Of a DNA stretch of 64,000 bases, positions 36,506 through 44,727 are shown one piece after another (position 1 is the first letter of the stretch; every line of letters begins with the position of its first letter). A program made the position numbers and the translations under genes. Source of the stretch: Sinomicrobium soli (GTDB taxonomy: Bacteria; Bacteroidota; Bacteroidia; Flavobacteriales; Flavobacteriaceae). Below the pieces are notes generated by a model. The model was not told the DNA's origin, made no database searches, and was given only the letters and a program-made list of their open reading frames with translations. The stretch spans positions 186,001 through 250,000 of the forward strand of contig NZ_QLNV01000003.1 in the NCBI RefSeq assembly GCF_003285545.1. The letters run 5' to 3'.

Positions 36506-37528
36506 TTAAAGAGGGACTATCTCGTACTGGAGCGTTGTGGAATACGAATCCGGTCTGGCCTTTACGAGAGTCTCATCATCAGGTTTTGTGGTGTAGAGGA
36601 TATCCAGGTAAACAAAATTCCGCTCCGTTGTCCCGCCCCGGGCTATGACCTGTTTTACGGCACTCAGGTGTACCGGGAAAACAGTGATATTTCCGTCGGG
36701 CGGACGCAGGGACAATGTTGTACTGTTAAGCGGAAGGCTGTTTCCCAAGGCAGATAACAGGGAAGGTTGCAGCGACTTTACGGTAACCTGGTACCCGGTA
36801 TTTGCCCGGAGTACAAGCCCGTTCGGGTATTCGCTGGTCTTGCCGTTGACATAATCGGATAAGGAATTCAGATCCAGCGTGGCATTCACGGCACGGGGTG
36901 ACACCTTTAGCGAAAGCTGTTGCCCATCGGGAGGGGTCCCCGAAAGTTCGCCTATCTGTATCCGGTACACGTGTTCGGTAATTCCTATTACATTGTTGTA
37001 CTGGTCGTAAGCCTTAAACTCCAGGGGTACATAAAAATTCGTCCAGTTGCCCAGGCTCCCGAGATAACTTCCTCCTTCCACGACAAAATTATATCTCATT
37101 TGCAGATCGTAATAACCGTTAGGACTGGAGGGTTTATTATAGAGAGGTACCGCAGACTGTGGCACCAAAAAAACTTCCTGGCCCTGTATCAGTTTAACAT
37201 CAACCGGCATACCGATCTGGGCTACAGAAGGGACCGGCCCCGGTTCCATTTGTCCCAGGGTTGCCGAGGGCTGCAGACTGAGTTTCCCTTCCGGAAACAC
37301 ATGAGAACCTCCTGTCACCGCCTGCTTCAGCCTTACCGAAATTTTCCAGAGCGGCTCATCCAGGGAGCCGTTGGCCTCAAAGCGAAGGGTATATGCGTCG
37401 GAAGCCGTATTACCGGCATAAGAGGTTACCTGCATGTAATTATTGCTCCACGAAGAAAACCGGAGTCGCTGGGTCATCCCGCTCCACGGGTTCAAAAGCA
37501 AAATCACCACAGGTAGTATCTTATTCAT
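36506..37528 (-). CDS. Two-domain subunit / tip-adhesin-like secreted protein
   Basis: A 340-residue exported protein (signal peptide ~19 residues). The C-terminal half (~205-340) is visibly related to the small subunit at 38608. A 28-residue block starting DYVNG and ending GYQVTVKS aligns without gaps to one in that protein starting DYQNG and ending GFQVKVKS, and both proteins end in a strand of form T-x-x-Y-x-I-V. The N-terminal half (~20-200) looks like a different beta domain. A two-domain subunit at low copy in a fimbrial operon is the usual layout of a tip adhesin such as CsuE. It starts within the last 8 bp of the chaperone gene and ends 19 bp before the usher-like gene. Confidence 0.6.
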   Translation of the reverse strand: MNKILPVVILLLNPWSGMTQRLRFSSWSNNYMQVTSYAGNTASDAYTLRFEANGSLDEPLWKISVRLKQAVTGGSHVFPEGKLSLQPSATLGQMEPGPVPSVAQIGMPVDVKLIQGQEVFLVPQSAVPLYNKPSSPNGYYDLQMRYNFVVEGGSYLGSLGNWTNFYVPLEFKAYDQYNNVIGITEHVYRIQIGELSGTPPDGQQLSLKVSPRAVNATLDLNSLSDYVNGKTSEYPNGLVLRANTGYQVTVKSLQPSLLSALGNSLPLNSTTLSLRPPDGNITVFPVHLSAVKQVIARGGTTERNFVYLDILYTTKPDDETLVKARPDSYSTTLQYEIVPL

Positions 37529-38324
37529 AGGTAAAGGTTAGCTCTGCCATTTCCAGCAGATTATCATCTCCGTAATCCATAATCACCGAAGCTACATACT
37601 TTCCGTCCGAAAGTCCTTCGGGTAAGGGGATCACCATTTCGCGCCTGTATCCCGGCAGGGTGTAGAATACGACATGCGGCAAGGTTTCCTTTTTCCCGTT
37701 TCCCGTATTGACCAGGTCGGTATAGGCAATGCCATCGGTCCAGATATTGCCTTTATTCTCAAAAAAGAGATGTATGTTCCTGTTCTCCTTATCGTATTGC
37801 ATATCGCAGATCTCAAGCTTTCTCTCTCCGGGCACATTTTTCCTGTAATACAGCTTGACCCCCGATCGAACGCTGACTTTAATCTTCCCTCCCTTTTCGT
37901 CCACATCATCTACGGGATTCATCTGGGTAACATACAGCATTGCCGTTCGCACCGGAATACTGTCGGTAACGGATTGCGGCGGACTGATACTGACATCGAT
38001 CTCCCTTTTTTCACCGGGTTCCAGGGAAAAGTATGTGTCTTCGCGACGAATACCTATCCAGCCGGCACACGACAGGGACAGGCTGTCGGCAGGATACATC
38101 ATATTCTCCCCCCTGAGATCATAGTCCCAGTCGCCAAGGCTTACCGCCAGCTCCAGCCTGTTTTTCGAACTCGCATTGGTGATCACTATACTCCCCGTTT
38201 TACTCTGCCCAGGCGCACTCTCGAAATAAAGCCGCGGCGGAGATACGGATATCCCCGTCTGCCCCGTCACTGCCGAGGTTAACAGTGTAAAAAGAAGGAA
38301 CTGGAAAAATATTTTTTCTTTCAC
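37521..38324 (-). CDS. PapD-like periplasmic chaperone
   Basis: A 267-residue exported protein (signal peptide ~21 residues, ending VTGQ). The mature protein begins with ISVSPPRLYFESAPGQS, the G1-strand-type opening of PapD-like N-terminal Ig domains. GSIVITNASSKNRLELAVSL, an aromatic GDWDYDL segment and FSLEPGEKREIDVSI (the PG turn before the F-G strands) follow. VKLYYRKN closes domain 1 near residue 165. A second Ig-like domain holds the remaining ~95 residues. The length fits archaic CsuC-type chaperones. The start codon is GTG at 38324. It overlaps the adhesin-like gene by 8 bp. Confidence 0.72.
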   Translation of the reverse strand: MKEKIFFQFLLFTLLTSAVTGQTGISVSPPRLYFESAPGQSKTGSIVITNASSKNRLELAVSLGDWDYDLRGENMMYPADSLSLSCAGWIGIRREDTYFSLEPGEKREIDVSISPPQSVTDSIPVRTAMLYVTQMNPVDDVDEKGGKIKVSVRSGVKLYYRKNVPGERKLEICDMQYDKENRNIHLFFENKGNIWTDGIAYTDLVNTGNGKKETLPHVVFYTLPGYRREMVIPLPEGLSDGKYVASVIMDYGDDNLLEMAELTFTYE

Positions 38325-38408
38325 GTGAATAAACTCAAATTAAACTACTTGCAGACAAATGGGTTGAAGGTTATAACTGATAAATGGCTATTTCAAAGAG
38401 ATTCACAG

Positions 38409-38420
38409 AGAGAATTCTCT
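38409..38420. promoter_or_regulatory. Perfect 12-bp palindrome upstream of the chaperone gene
   Basis: AGAGAATTCTCT reads the same on both strands and lies 85 bp upstream of the chaperone start. It could be an operator for a separate promoter of the chaperone-adhesin-usher genes. Chance occurrence is possible. Confidence 0.3.
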
Positions 38421-38548
38421 ACTTTGTATTTCGGGTTTATGGCTGGCAGGCGGGTTTATAATTCAACATTCCCCCCTACAAAAACTCCCCATCTCCAAAC
38501 GCCACAAAGGCTTTATCCGCATCAGGATCACAACACTGTGAAACCAAA

Positions 38549-38580
38549 AAAGTGAGGCTGGAAAACGGCCTCACTTGATA
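38549..38580 (-). terminator. Intrinsic terminator just after the fibre subunit gene
   Basis: On the minus strand, AAGTGAGGC (38576-38568) and GCCTCACTT (38558-38550) form the stem and TTTTTT follows. It starts about 32 bp after the subunit stop and separates the subunit from the chaperone-adhesin-usher genes. Confidence 0.8.
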
Positions 38581-38607
38581 AAAGTACTTTTCAACACAGA
38601 CCTTCTG

Positions 38608-39141
38608 TTATTGTGCTACGATCGTATAGGTTACCGAAGTCGTATATACCGTCGGGTTCTGTCCTGCCACGTAATAATCGAGGTAAGCATTGGAATCACC
38701 TCCACGGTAGGTAATGTTAAAGTTTTTGTCTACTCCCCCGGAATTCGAGCTTATGATCGCCTGGTTATCAGCAGACAGCTGTCGTGCCGAATACTGTGCT
38801 TCCCCGGCAGGGTTGGAGCCGGCAGCAGCCTCAATTCTTACCGTATTGGCATTGAGATTGGCTTCTCCCCCGGTCAGGTGTGAACCACTGCTCTTTACCT
38901 TTACCTGAAAACCTCCCGTACTGTAAACGGTCAGGTGATCCTGTTTGGTTTCCGCAACACCGTTCTGATAATCCTCCTTGCTGTAATACTCCAGGTTGAC
39001 CTCTTTCTGGGAAGGGTTTACCACCAGCGACTGTATGGGGTGCAGCTTGACATTCAGGGTAACATTGTCAGTGCTGTTTTCCTGTGCCTGTACACCGGCA
39101 CCGAACAAAACTACTACAGCAGTAAAAAAGATCTTTTTCAT
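38608..39141 (-). CDS. Small secreted fibre-subunit-like protein
   Basis: A 177-residue exported protein. The start at 39141 gives a clean signal peptide (MKKIFFTAVVVLFGAGVQAQ); 39177 would add twelve residues. The mature N-terminus has an alternating hydrophobic strand (DNVTLNVKLHPIQSLVV), suited to donor-strand exchange. A single Ig-like beta domain follows, with LTVYSTGGFQVKVKSSGSHL and a final strand TTSVTYTIVAQ. The pattern resembles spore-coat-U/CsuA-type subunits but lacks their Cys pair. It is probably the major subunit, given its first position, small size and own terminator. No family name is certain. Confidence 0.6.
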   Translation of the reverse strand: MKKIFFTAVVVLFGAGVQAQENSTDNVTLNVKLHPIQSLVVNPSQKEVNLEYYSKEDYQNGVAETKQDHLTVYSTGGFQVKVKSSGSHLTGGEANLNANTVRIEAAAGSNPAGEAQYSARQLSADNQAIISSNSGGVDKNFNITYRGGDSNAYLDYYVAGQNPTVYTTSVTYTIVAQ

Positions 39142-39541
39142 TGTAACGTTTTTTAATGATTGTTTGAAATGAAACATTTATATATGTTTTTAAATATTTT
39201 ATTACTTTTCTTTGTCCATTAATAAAGAAAAAAATATTTTCGTGAATTATCCTTTTTCTTCAGGATTCTCAGAAAAGCGGTACAAATCTCGGTCTTTTCA
39301 GCGTAAAAAATTTGTAGTTTTTTACAATATCCTTGTGCTTTTTTACCTCCTTAAAAACCGCTAATTCATTGAAAAATAAAGCAGTATAGTCGTTCAACGG
39401 CAAAAGATGTCATTTCGTCTAAAAAATGCCTTTTTCACAGTAATAATTTTTTTTTACCATTGTGAAATGTTATTATTATTGCATGAATTTTCTTTACCCC
39501 CCTTTCGCCCTGAGAATAAATCACAAAAAGAACCCCGGCTT
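39142..39541. other. 400-bp AT-rich divergent regulatory region
   Basis: Lies between the fibre subunit (leftward) and the AraC regulator (rightward), and is much more AT-rich than the flanking genes. It contains the inverted repeat GTAAAAAA (39303-39310) / TTTTTTAC (39318-39325) with a 7-base loop, a candidate regulator site. I find no unambiguous -33/-7 pair. The open frame upstream of 39542 has no good start and is treated as leader. Confidence 0.5.
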
Positions 39542-40411
39542 ATGAAGGTTGCCAAAGTGACCCGACAACTTATTGAAAATGGTTTCAGTACCTGCACGCT
39601 CAAATCGATACTTAAAGAACTGGATGGTGAACTTGTGGGAAACACCTTGAAATACTTTTGTATTCTAAGGGCTACCAGGGCATTTTCGGTATATATAGAC
39701 CTGAGACTCTACCATATCCCGCAGGATCATCTCGTCTTTCTCCGCCCTGGAAGAGACCTGCAGTTTATAGACCCGGAGCACCAGGATATATATGCCCTGA
39801 CCTTTACCTCCGATTTTCACGAAAGAGCAGCCATTGATATTCACCTTCTCCACTCCGGTCTTTTTTTCGACAAAGAACCGCATATAGTACCGTCCATAGG
39901 TTCGGAGGCAGATTTCAACAAACTTATAGTAGACCGGATGGCCCTCTTCACCTCTAAGGAAAAAGCATTCTACAATACGGTGGTCCACAATTGTATAGAA
40001 GCACTGATACTGGACGGGCTGTTGCACATAAAAACAGATAAAGGGGCCCGAAAATCCTTTTCCGAGATCAGTACCATAGACCATTTCAAGGTATTGCTGG
40101 AAAGGCATTACAAGGAAGATCGCCGGGTCGAATTCTATTCGGAGCTCCTGGAAATATCTCCCAGGAAACTCTCGGGGATATGCGAGCGTATTCTCGGAAA
40201 AAATGCCAAAAAAATCATTACGGAACGCGTGCTTAAAGAAACTGTAAAACTCCTGAACAATTCAGATATGAATATTGCGGAAATCACTTACGACCTGGGA
40301 TTCAGCGACGAAGGATACTTCAGCAATTTTGTCAAGAAGCATACCGGAAAATCGCCGAAAACAATCAGGGAAACCAACAGTAAAAGCACTTCTTCCAAGC
40401 TCATTCTCTGA
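39542..40411 (+). CDS. AraC-family transcriptional regulator
   Basis: A 289-residue regulator. The start at 39542 (MKVAKVTRQLIENG) gives the usual family length; earlier in-frame codons back to 39407 are possible. The N-terminal ~180 residues are a sensing/dimerisation domain without obvious cofactor motifs. The C-terminal double HTH spans ~205-285, with ISPRKLSGICERILGKNAKKII and the AraC signature IAEITYDLGFSDEGYFSNFVKKHTGKSP. It is divergent from the fibre subunit gene, so it is the natural candidate regulator of that locus. The inducer is unknown. Confidence 0.88.
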   Translation: MKVAKVTRQLIENGFSTCTLKSILKELDGELVGNTLKYFCILRATRAFSVYIDLRLYHIPQDHLVFLRPGRDLQFIDPEHQDIYALTFTSDFHERAAIDIHLLHSGLFFDKEPHIVPSIGSEADFNKLIVDRMALFTSKEKAFYNTVVHNCIEALILDGLLHIKTDKGARKSFSEISTIDHFKVLLERHYKEDRRVEFYSELLEISPRKLSGICERILGKNAKKIITERVLKETVKLLNNSDMNIAEITYDLGFSDEGYFSNFVKKHTGKSPKTIRETNSKSTSSKLIL

Positions 40412-40530
40412 CTGCTCTCTACCTCCCCCGAATCACATGTGTACCAACCTCAAAATTTATTATCTTTACCCCTGGAAATACAAACACACGGCAACCCCGG
40501 GCTTTTGTGTTTTTCAAAACGCAGATCACT

Positions 40531-42099
40531 ATGCATGCACCTTTATTTTTCCTGGGAAATATCCCCTGGTGGGGATGGATCCTGATCTTTCTCGCCCTGG
40601 TAGCCATTCGCGATATATTTATCCAGAGAGCCCATACCATAAGCCACAATTTCCCCATCGTGGGGCACCTGCGTTATTTTCTGGAAAGCATAGGCCCCGA
40701 GCTCCGGCAGTACCTGGTTGCCAACAACCGTGAAGAACTGCCCTTTAACCGTACCGAGAGAGGGTGGATATACGCTTCGGCAAAGAATGAAAACAACTAT
40801 GAGGGGTTCGGTACCGACCAGGACATCTATGCCCAGCAGTACATTTTTGTGAACAATGCACTTATCCCCTATAAACTCAGGGAAGACCATCCGAATTATT
40901 CCGACAAGTACTTCCTGCCCTGCGCCAAGGTAATGGGGCAGTATCACAACAGGAAAAAATTATTTCGCCCCGGATCAGTGGTCAACATTTCGGCCATGAG
41001 TTTCGGTTCTCTCTCGGCACGTGCCGTAGAATCGCTGAACCGCGGGGCAAAAAAGACGGGGGCCTATCACAATACCGGTGAAGGCGGGCTATCTCCTTAT
41101 CACGCTCACGGGGCCGATATCATTTTCCAGATCGGTACGGGATATTTCGGCGTTCGGGACGAGCACGGGAACTTTTCCATGCCAAAGCTCAAACGGCTGG
41201 TCGAGGAGAAATCTTTTGTCCGGGCTATAGAAATAAAACTGTCGCAGGGGGCAAAACCCGGAAAAGGCGGAGTTCTTCCCGCCAAAAAGATCACTTCGGA
41301 AATTTCGGAGATCAGGCATGTACCTATGGGTAAGGATGTCATTTCCCCGGCCTCGCATACCGCTTTTTCAACGATAGAGGAACTCGTAGGCTTTGTAGAA
41401 AAAATAGCCGGGGAAACCGGGCTTCCGGTAGGGATAAAGGCAGCCATAGGTAAACTGGACCAATGGCATGAACTGGCACGATTGATGAAAGAGACCGGAA
41501 AAGGTCCCGATTTTATCACCATAGACGGGGGCGAAGGCGGGACAGGCGCTGCACCTCCCAGCTTTGCAGACCATGTATCCCTGCCCTGGGTGTACGGCTT
41601 CAGTGATGTTTACAGGATATTCAAGGAAATGGATATTGCCGACAGGATAGTGTTTATCGCCAGTGGAAAACTCGGTTTTCCGGCAAAAGCAGCTATGGCC
41701 TTTGCCATGGGAGCCGATTGTATTAACGTAGCCCGGGAGGCCATGATGAGTATAGGCTGTATCCAGGCGCAGGCCTGCCATACCAACAGATGTCCCAGCG
41801 GGGTGGCTACCCAGAACAAATGGTTGCAGAGAGGTATTGATGTTCCGCTGAAATCGGACCGCCTGGCACAGTATTTCGACACTTTCAGAAAGGAACTGCT
41901 CGAAATAACCCATGCCTGCGGTTATGAACATCCCTGCCAGTTTACCATGTATGATGTGGACGTCAGTGTGGGAGACCGCAACCTTACCCAGACCCTTGCG
42001 GCAACCTATAAATACAACAAGGTAAAAGTACCTTTCGAAAACATGCAGCAACTCAAAGACTGCCCATATCTCGGTGGCAGGGACCGTGAGATACATTGA
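40531..42099 (+). CDS. FMN-binding glutamate synthase-related protein
   Basis: A 522-residue protein of the glutamate-synthase large-subunit-like family (central/FMN domain only, no glutaminase domain). The start at 40531 is chosen; a GTG at 40507 is possible. An N-terminal membrane helix (~residues 8-28, GWILIFLALVAI) is followed by the FMN barrel: NISAMSFGSLSARAVE, HNTGEGGLSPYH, FITIDGGEGGTGAAP and the Cys-rich QAQACHTNRCPSGVATQ, which in glutamate synthase ligands a 3Fe-4S cluster. The cysteines visible here (two or three) may not suffice for a full cluster. The reaction in this stand-alone form is not established. Confidence 0.87.
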   Translation: MHAPLFFLGNIPWWGWILIFLALVAIRDIFIQRAHTISHNFPIVGHLRYFLESIGPELRQYLVANNREELPFNRTERGWIYASAKNENNYEGFGTDQDIYAQQYIFVNNALIPYKLREDHPNYSDKYFLPCAKVMGQYHNRKKLFRPGSVVNISAMSFGSLSARAVESLNRGAKKTGAYHNTGEGGLSPYHAHGADIIFQIGTGYFGVRDEHGNFSMPKLKRLVEEKSFVRAIEIKLSQGAKPGKGGVLPAKKITSEISEIRHVPMGKDVISPASHTAFSTIEELVGFVEKIAGETGLPVGIKAAIGKLDQWHELARLMKETGKGPDFITIDGGEGGTGAAPPSFADHVSLPWVYGFSDVYRIFKEMDIADRIVFIASGKLGFPAKAAMAFAMGADCINVAREAMMSIGCIQAQACHTNRCPSGVATQNKWLQRGIDVPLKSDRLAQYFDTFRKELLEITHACGYEHPCQFTMYDVDVSVGDRNLTQTLAATYKYNKVKVPFENMQQLKDCPYLGGRDREIH

Positions 42100-42109
42100 A
42101 GCCCCCCTC

Positions 42110-42133
42110 AATAACCTAATAACTCAATAACTT
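42110..42133. repeat. Octamer array AATAACyn
   Basis: Three consecutive 8-bp units AATAACCT, AATAACTC, AATAACTT, then AATCCCTG. It fills the 47-bp gap between the convergent glutamate-synthase-like and rhomboid genes. Confidence 0.8.
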
Positions 42134-42146
42134 AATCCCTGCCCCC

Positions 42147-42797
42147 TCATATCTTCCCCGTTCTCCCGAGGATATACAGCAGGACAATAGGCAGGGCCAG
42201 CAAGCCTGTCATCAGGGGGTCCTGAACGGCCAGGCCGGGGTAAAAGGCCAGGGTAAGCACATATCCTCCCACGGCACCGCCAAAATGTGCCGTATGCCCT
42301 ATATTGCCCACCCTGTTTTTCATTCCGTAAATGGAATACAGCAGGTACCCTATCCCGAAGAGATAGGCAGGAATGGGAATGGGAATAAAAAAGAAATAAA
42401 GGCTCATTCCGGGATTGAGCAGTATGGCCGAATAAATCACTCCCGTTACCGCACCGCTGGCCCCGACAGCACTGTATTCGTCTTCATTCCGGTGAAACTG
42501 GAAAGAGAGCAGGTTGCCCGCCAGCAGGCTTCCCAGGTATATGACCAGGAACTGTACGTTGCTGAAGTGGAACATGACCACCGGAGCAAAGAAATAAAAG
42601 GTAAGCATGTTAAAAAGCAGGTGGGTAAAATCGACGTGGAGGAACCCCGAAGTAAACATGCGTAATTTTTCACCTTTCTTTATGGCCCGTATGTGGAATT
42701 TGTAGCGTTCGAAAAACGACAGGTCGTTAAACCCTTTTATCGACACCAGTACATTGGCAGCGATCACAGCAATCATAACCAAGTTCAGATCATTCAT
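42147..42797 (-). CDS. Rhomboid-family intramembrane serine protease
   Basis: A 216-residue six-helix membrane protease. The catalytic Ser is in VGASGAVTG (residues ~112-120) and the catalytic His in NIGHTAHFGGAVGG (~165-178). HVDFTHLLFNM near residue 55 is the conserved L1/H2 region. It cleaves membrane-spanning substrates, identity unknown. Its promoter region is shared with the divergent acyltransferase and contains a perfect 18-bp palindrome of two back-to-back -7 boxes. Confidence 0.93.
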   Translation of the reverse strand: MNDLNLVMIAVIAANVLVSIKGFNDLSFFERYKFHIRAIKKGEKLRMFTSGFLHVDFTHLLFNMLTFYFFAPVVMFHFSNVQFLVIYLGSLLAGNLLSFQFHRNEDEYSAVGASGAVTGVIYSAILLNPGMSLYFFFIPIPIPAYLFGIGYLLYSIYGMKNRVGNIGHTAHFGGAVGGYVLTLAFYPGLAVQDPLMTGLLALPIVLLYILGRTGKI

Positions 42798-42826
42798 CAG
42801 ATATCCTGTTTGAAACCTTATGTGCC

Positions 42827-42844
42827 CAAATATAATTATATTTG
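42827..42844. promoter_or_regulatory. Palindromic divergent promoter, two back-to-back -7 boxes
   Basis: CAAATATAATTATATTTG is a perfect 18-bp palindrome. It consists of a plus-strand TATATTTG (42837-42844, for the acyltransferase at 42867) and a minus-strand TATATTTG (42834-42827, for rhomboid at 42797), separated by two bases. Confidence 0.65.
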
Positions 42845-42866
42845 CCGGAAATTCTACGAGATTGTC

Positions 42867-43748
42867 ATGCAGCTTCTGGTTTTCATAATGGCCTATCCCC
42901 TTCTGTGGTGCATTTCCCTGCTCCCCTTCCGGTTGCTATACCTCCTGTCCGACCTGTTATACTTCGTGGTATACAGGGTTGTAGGCTATCGCAGGAAAAC
43001 CGTGAGAAGCAATATCGAACTCGCACTCCCGGAACTTTCCCCCGCCGAAAGGCTGGCCATAGAGAAAAAGTTTTACCATCACCTGACAGACCTTTTCCTG
43101 GAAATGATAAAAACCTTGTCCGTATCTGTCGAAACGATTGAAAAGCGATTTGTATATACCAATATGGAGGTCCTGCGCAATATCGAGGATCAAAAAAGTA
43201 TCATCCTCATGTTTCCCCATTACGCAGGCTGGGAATGGACCGTGTCACTCAACGCCCGGGTATCTTCGGAAGGATATGCCGTATACAAGCGTATCCGGAA
43301 CCCTTATTTTGATCGTATGGTAAAAAAAATACGGGGAAAGTTCGGCACTATACTCATCGAAACCCGTGAAGTCATAAGGGTAATCCGCCGAAACCAGCAC
43401 AAAAATATTCCTTCGATATACGCTTTTCTCAGCGACCAGTCACCACTGATGAGCAAGGCCATATACTGGCAGGATTTCATGGGAATTAAGGTACCGGTAC
43501 ATGTCGGGGCCGAAATACTGGCCAAACGCACCGGCCTGGCGGTAATCTACCTGCGTATGGAAAAACTTAAAAGGGGGTATTACCAGGCTACTTTCGTACC
43601 ATTGAGCACAGCACCGGAAACCATACCCGATTACGGCATTACCGACCTCTTTCTTCAGGAAGTGGAAAAACAGATCCGCAAAGCTCCCGAATACTATTTC
43701 TGGACCCACAAAAGGTGGAAACACAGGAATAAGGCTCCGCAACAATAG
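42867..43748 (+). CDS. LpxL/HtrB-like lipid A acyltransferase
   Basis: A 293-residue inner-membrane acyltransferase of the lysophospholipid/Kdo-lipid A acyltransferase family. The start at 42867 (MQLLVFIMAYPLLWCISLLPF) gives the N-terminal membrane anchor. RKTVRSNIELALPELS near residue 45 is a family hallmark. The HxxxxE/D-like motif is FPHYAGWEW near residue 117. YFWTHKRWKHR at the C-terminus matches the LpxL closing motif (WxHRRFK type). It probably adds the secondary acyl chain of lipid A, complementing lpxD/lpxC/lpxA at 55366-58621. Confidence 0.88.
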   Translation: MQLLVFIMAYPLLWCISLLPFRLLYLLSDLLYFVVYRVVGYRRKTVRSNIELALPELSPAERLAIEKKFYHHLTDLFLEMIKTLSVSVETIEKRFVYTNMEVLRNIEDQKSIILMFPHYAGWEWTVSLNARVSSEGYAVYKRIRNPYFDRMVKKIRGKFGTILIETREVIRVIRRNQHKNIPSIYAFLSDQSPLMSKAIYWQDFMGIKVPVHVGAEILAKRTGLAVIYLRMEKLKRGYYQATFVPLSTAPETIPDYGITDLFLQEVEKQIRKAPEYYFWTHKRWKHRNKAPQQ

Positions 43749-43763
43749 CCCGGTAACAGAAAT

Positions 43764-44663
43764 TTAAAAGGTGATCTCGTTCCAGGAACCCGCATAAACC
43801 GGGGCTACCTTGTTCAGGGAATTCTTAAGACTGACCACATCAACTTTGGGACCGCCGGAAAATACATTGATGATCTCTTCTTTTTTAGCATCGAAGAATA
43901 CCTGGAGCAAAAAGGAATTGGGCCTGGTCGAGTTGACGCGTTCCAGGAACTTGAAGGATCTGGCCATGGATTCCTTGCCCGCTGCCGGATCGTCGGTCAT
44001 GCGGTCGAGCCCCATGCGGTGGTATTCGTACAGTGCGGTGCGATAGCTCTTGAAAGGATTGGACAACAGGTTGTCGATAAGCCCCCACCTGCTCTTGTTC
44101 CCGTCTGCCTGTTTCCATCCCGAAAAATTGCTGCTCTGTGCCAGGTTAACGATATTCCGGGCCTGTCCGTAGAATTCGGTCCCTCCCTCCGGGGCAAAGG
44201 TATCGGCGTCCAGCCCGAGAATGACATATACGTAATAGGTCACCACCGAAACCAGGTTCGACTCAAAGGTATTGGGATTAAAATAAAGGGGCTGGAACTC
44301 CATATACTGAAAATCGAACCGGGTGTCCCTGAAATTGAAAACGGGAGACTCATAGGCTGTATTGTAAACCGGTCTCGACGACTGTACCTGTATGGTAGCG
44401 CCGAAACGATCAGACTCGTAACCGGTTATTGTCAGATACATACTGCAGTTCACCCTTTCCTGCCGGGCGTACTCCCGACTGGTCCACTTCGTCTTGTTCA
44501 CATAATCATTAAGGGCCTTTTCAAGAGTTTCAAAAACCTGTTTATTCGTCTGTGCCACCTGGTCGGCATCCACGACAACCCTGCAATTGAGCTCCTGGGC
44601 ATAAAGCAGGGCACATACGGGGAATAACATACACCAACATAGTAAGACCACATTTTTTCTCAT
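43764..44663 (-). CDS. porD: DUF4835 family protein, PorD-like type IX secretion component
   Basis: A 299-residue exported protein (signal peptide ~22 residues, LLYAQELNCRVVVDADQ is the typical mature start). Mixed alpha/beta with conserved aromatic stretches (FDFQYMEFQPLYFNPNTFESNLVSV). The family DUF4835 is annotated as PorD, associated with the type IX secretion system; its precise role is poorly defined. It lies downstream of coaBC in the bamD-rpoZ-coaBC order usual in flavobacteria, with a repeat element in the 91-bp gap. Confidence 0.8.
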   Translation of the reverse strand: MRKNVVLLCWCMLFPVCALLYAQELNCRVVVDADQVAQTNKQVFETLEKALNDYVNKTKWTSREYARQERVNCSMYLTITGYESDRFGATIQVQSSRPVYNTAYESPVFNFRDTRFDFQYMEFQPLYFNPNTFESNLVSVVTYYVYVILGLDADTFAPEGGTEFYGQARNIVNLAQSSNFSGWKQADGNKSRWGLIDNLLSNPFKSYRTALYEYHRMGLDRMTDDPAAGKESMARSFKFLERVNSTRPNSFLLQVFFDAKKEEIINVFSGGPKVDVVSLKNSLNKVAPVYAGSWNEITF

Positions 44664-44693
44664 ACGAATAACCTTAGGTTTCTTATATATAGC

Positions 44694-44714
44694 AGGTTGC
44701 CGGCTACAGGTTTA
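44694..44714. repeat. Short heptamer run (GGTTGCC GGCTACA GGTTTAT)
   Basis: Three degenerate 7-bp units of the GGTTrCA class, between porD and the TGTCATTC repeat at the coaBC 3' end. Confidence 0.6.
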
Positions 44715-44727
44715 TAATTTACAGAAA

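Noticed and set aside
38325-38555. 76-codon plus-strand open frame between the chaperone and subunit genes
   Set aside because: No start context or motif, and it overlaps the subunit terminator. Interpreted as regulatory spacer.
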